This document shows positions 5,649-5,910 of a DNA stretch of 5,910 nucleotides, piece after piece. How positions within the stretch are numbered: position 1 is the first letter of the stretch; each line of letters starts with the position of its first letter. The notes below the pieces were generated by a model. That model ran no database searches, was not told the DNA's origin, and was given only the letters and a program-made list of their open reading frames with translations. The DNA comes from Bacteroidetes/Chlorobi group bacterium ChocPot_Mid (lineage in GTDB: Bacteria; Bacteroidota; Ignavibacteria; Kapaibacteriales; UBA2268). A program made the translations under genes and the position numbers. The stretch spans positions 1 to 5,910 of the forward strand of contig RCNQ01000344.1 in the NCBI GenBank assembly GCA_003731675.1, given 5' to 3'.

Positions 5649-5910
5649 TTATTTTATTTTCAGTTGTTTTTTAATATATTTTTCAAGTGTGTCAATTTCG
5701 CTTTTATGAAATCCAGCGGTATTATAAATTACTTTCCCCTTTTTGTCAATTAAAAAACATCTTGGTACGCCATTAATAAAATAATCTTTTGAGTATTGAT
5801 TACCGTCTGAACCAATGGAAATAAAATGATGACCATAAGGATATTTTTGAATTGAGCTTACCCAACTAGATAAATCACTATCAAGCGATATATTAATGAT
5901 TGAAAAATCT
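5649..5910 (-). CDS. TlpA/AhpC-like thioredoxin-fold protein, C-terminal fragment
   Basis: The gene enters from the right edge; its last 86 codons and the TAA (5651-5649) are present. The visible part matches the second half of a TlpA-type domain. A strand FSIINISLD is followed by a helix with Trp (LSSWVSSIQ), then an YSKDYFINGVP segment with the cis-proline (Pro49 of the fragment). Next come the strand CFLIDKKGKVI (51-61) and a final helix ending KKQLKIK. Such proteins are usually periplasmic or membrane-anchored thiol-disulfide reductases in Bacteroidota. The CXXC motif and any signal peptide would lie beyond the window, so redox activity cannot be judged. It shares the fold with the next gene but ends directly after the thioredoxin domain, without a propeller. 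It lies 220 bases upstream of that gene in the same direction. Confidence 0.85.
   Translation of the reverse strand, partial: DFSIINISLDSDLSSWVSSIQKYPYGHHFISIGSDGNQYSKDYFINGVPRCFLIDKKGKVIYNTAGFHKSEIDTLEKYIKKQLKIK

Overview
All supported genes lie on the minus strand, so transcription runs from high to low coordinates. The window looks like an AT-rich genome of the Bacteroidota/Chlorobiota/Ignavibacteriota (FCB) assemblage. This rests on a secreted DUF3078-like protein, TlpA-type and thioredoxin/beta-propeller secreted proteins, a BsuPI-type lipoprotein, and a mix of genes with and without Shine-Dalgarno sequences. The phylum is inferred, not proven.

Layout in transcription order: (1) 5910-5649, the C-terminal end of a TlpA/AhpC-like thioredoxin-fold protein. 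(2) 5648-5429, a non-coding spacer. It holds a 53-bp direct repeat that copies the start of a gene further downstream, and a compact element bounded by inverted repeats. (3) 5428-3890, a secreted two-domain protein: a thioredoxin fold without a CXXC motif, followed by a probable beta-propeller. (4) 3855-2956, a DUF3078-like envelope protein whose first codons carry the other copy of the direct repeat. (5) 2955-2814, an AT-rich spacer with a weak promoter candidate. (6) 2813-2067 and 2034-1060, etfB and etfA, the two subunits of electron transfer flavoprotein. (7) 1012-203, a lipoprotein with a C-terminal BsuPI-like domain. (8) 206-1, the N-terminus of ribD (riboflavin biosynthesis), whose ATG overlaps the preceding stop codon.

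The left half reads as one operon-like run, etfB-etfA-BsuPI lipoprotein-ribD, with gaps of 32 and 47 bases and then a 4-base overlap. FAD is the ETF cofactor and RibD makes its precursor riboflavin, so a flavin theme is plausible. The lipoprotein does not obviously fit it. The right half is an envelope/periplasm cluster that is compositionally patchy: the thioredoxin/propeller gene is very AT-rich, while the body of the DUF3078-like gene is much richer in GC. The direct repeats bracketing the thioredoxin/propeller gene, together with the inverted-repeat element, suggest this part was rearranged or gained by insertion. No tRNA, rRNA, CRISPR array or transposase gene was seen.
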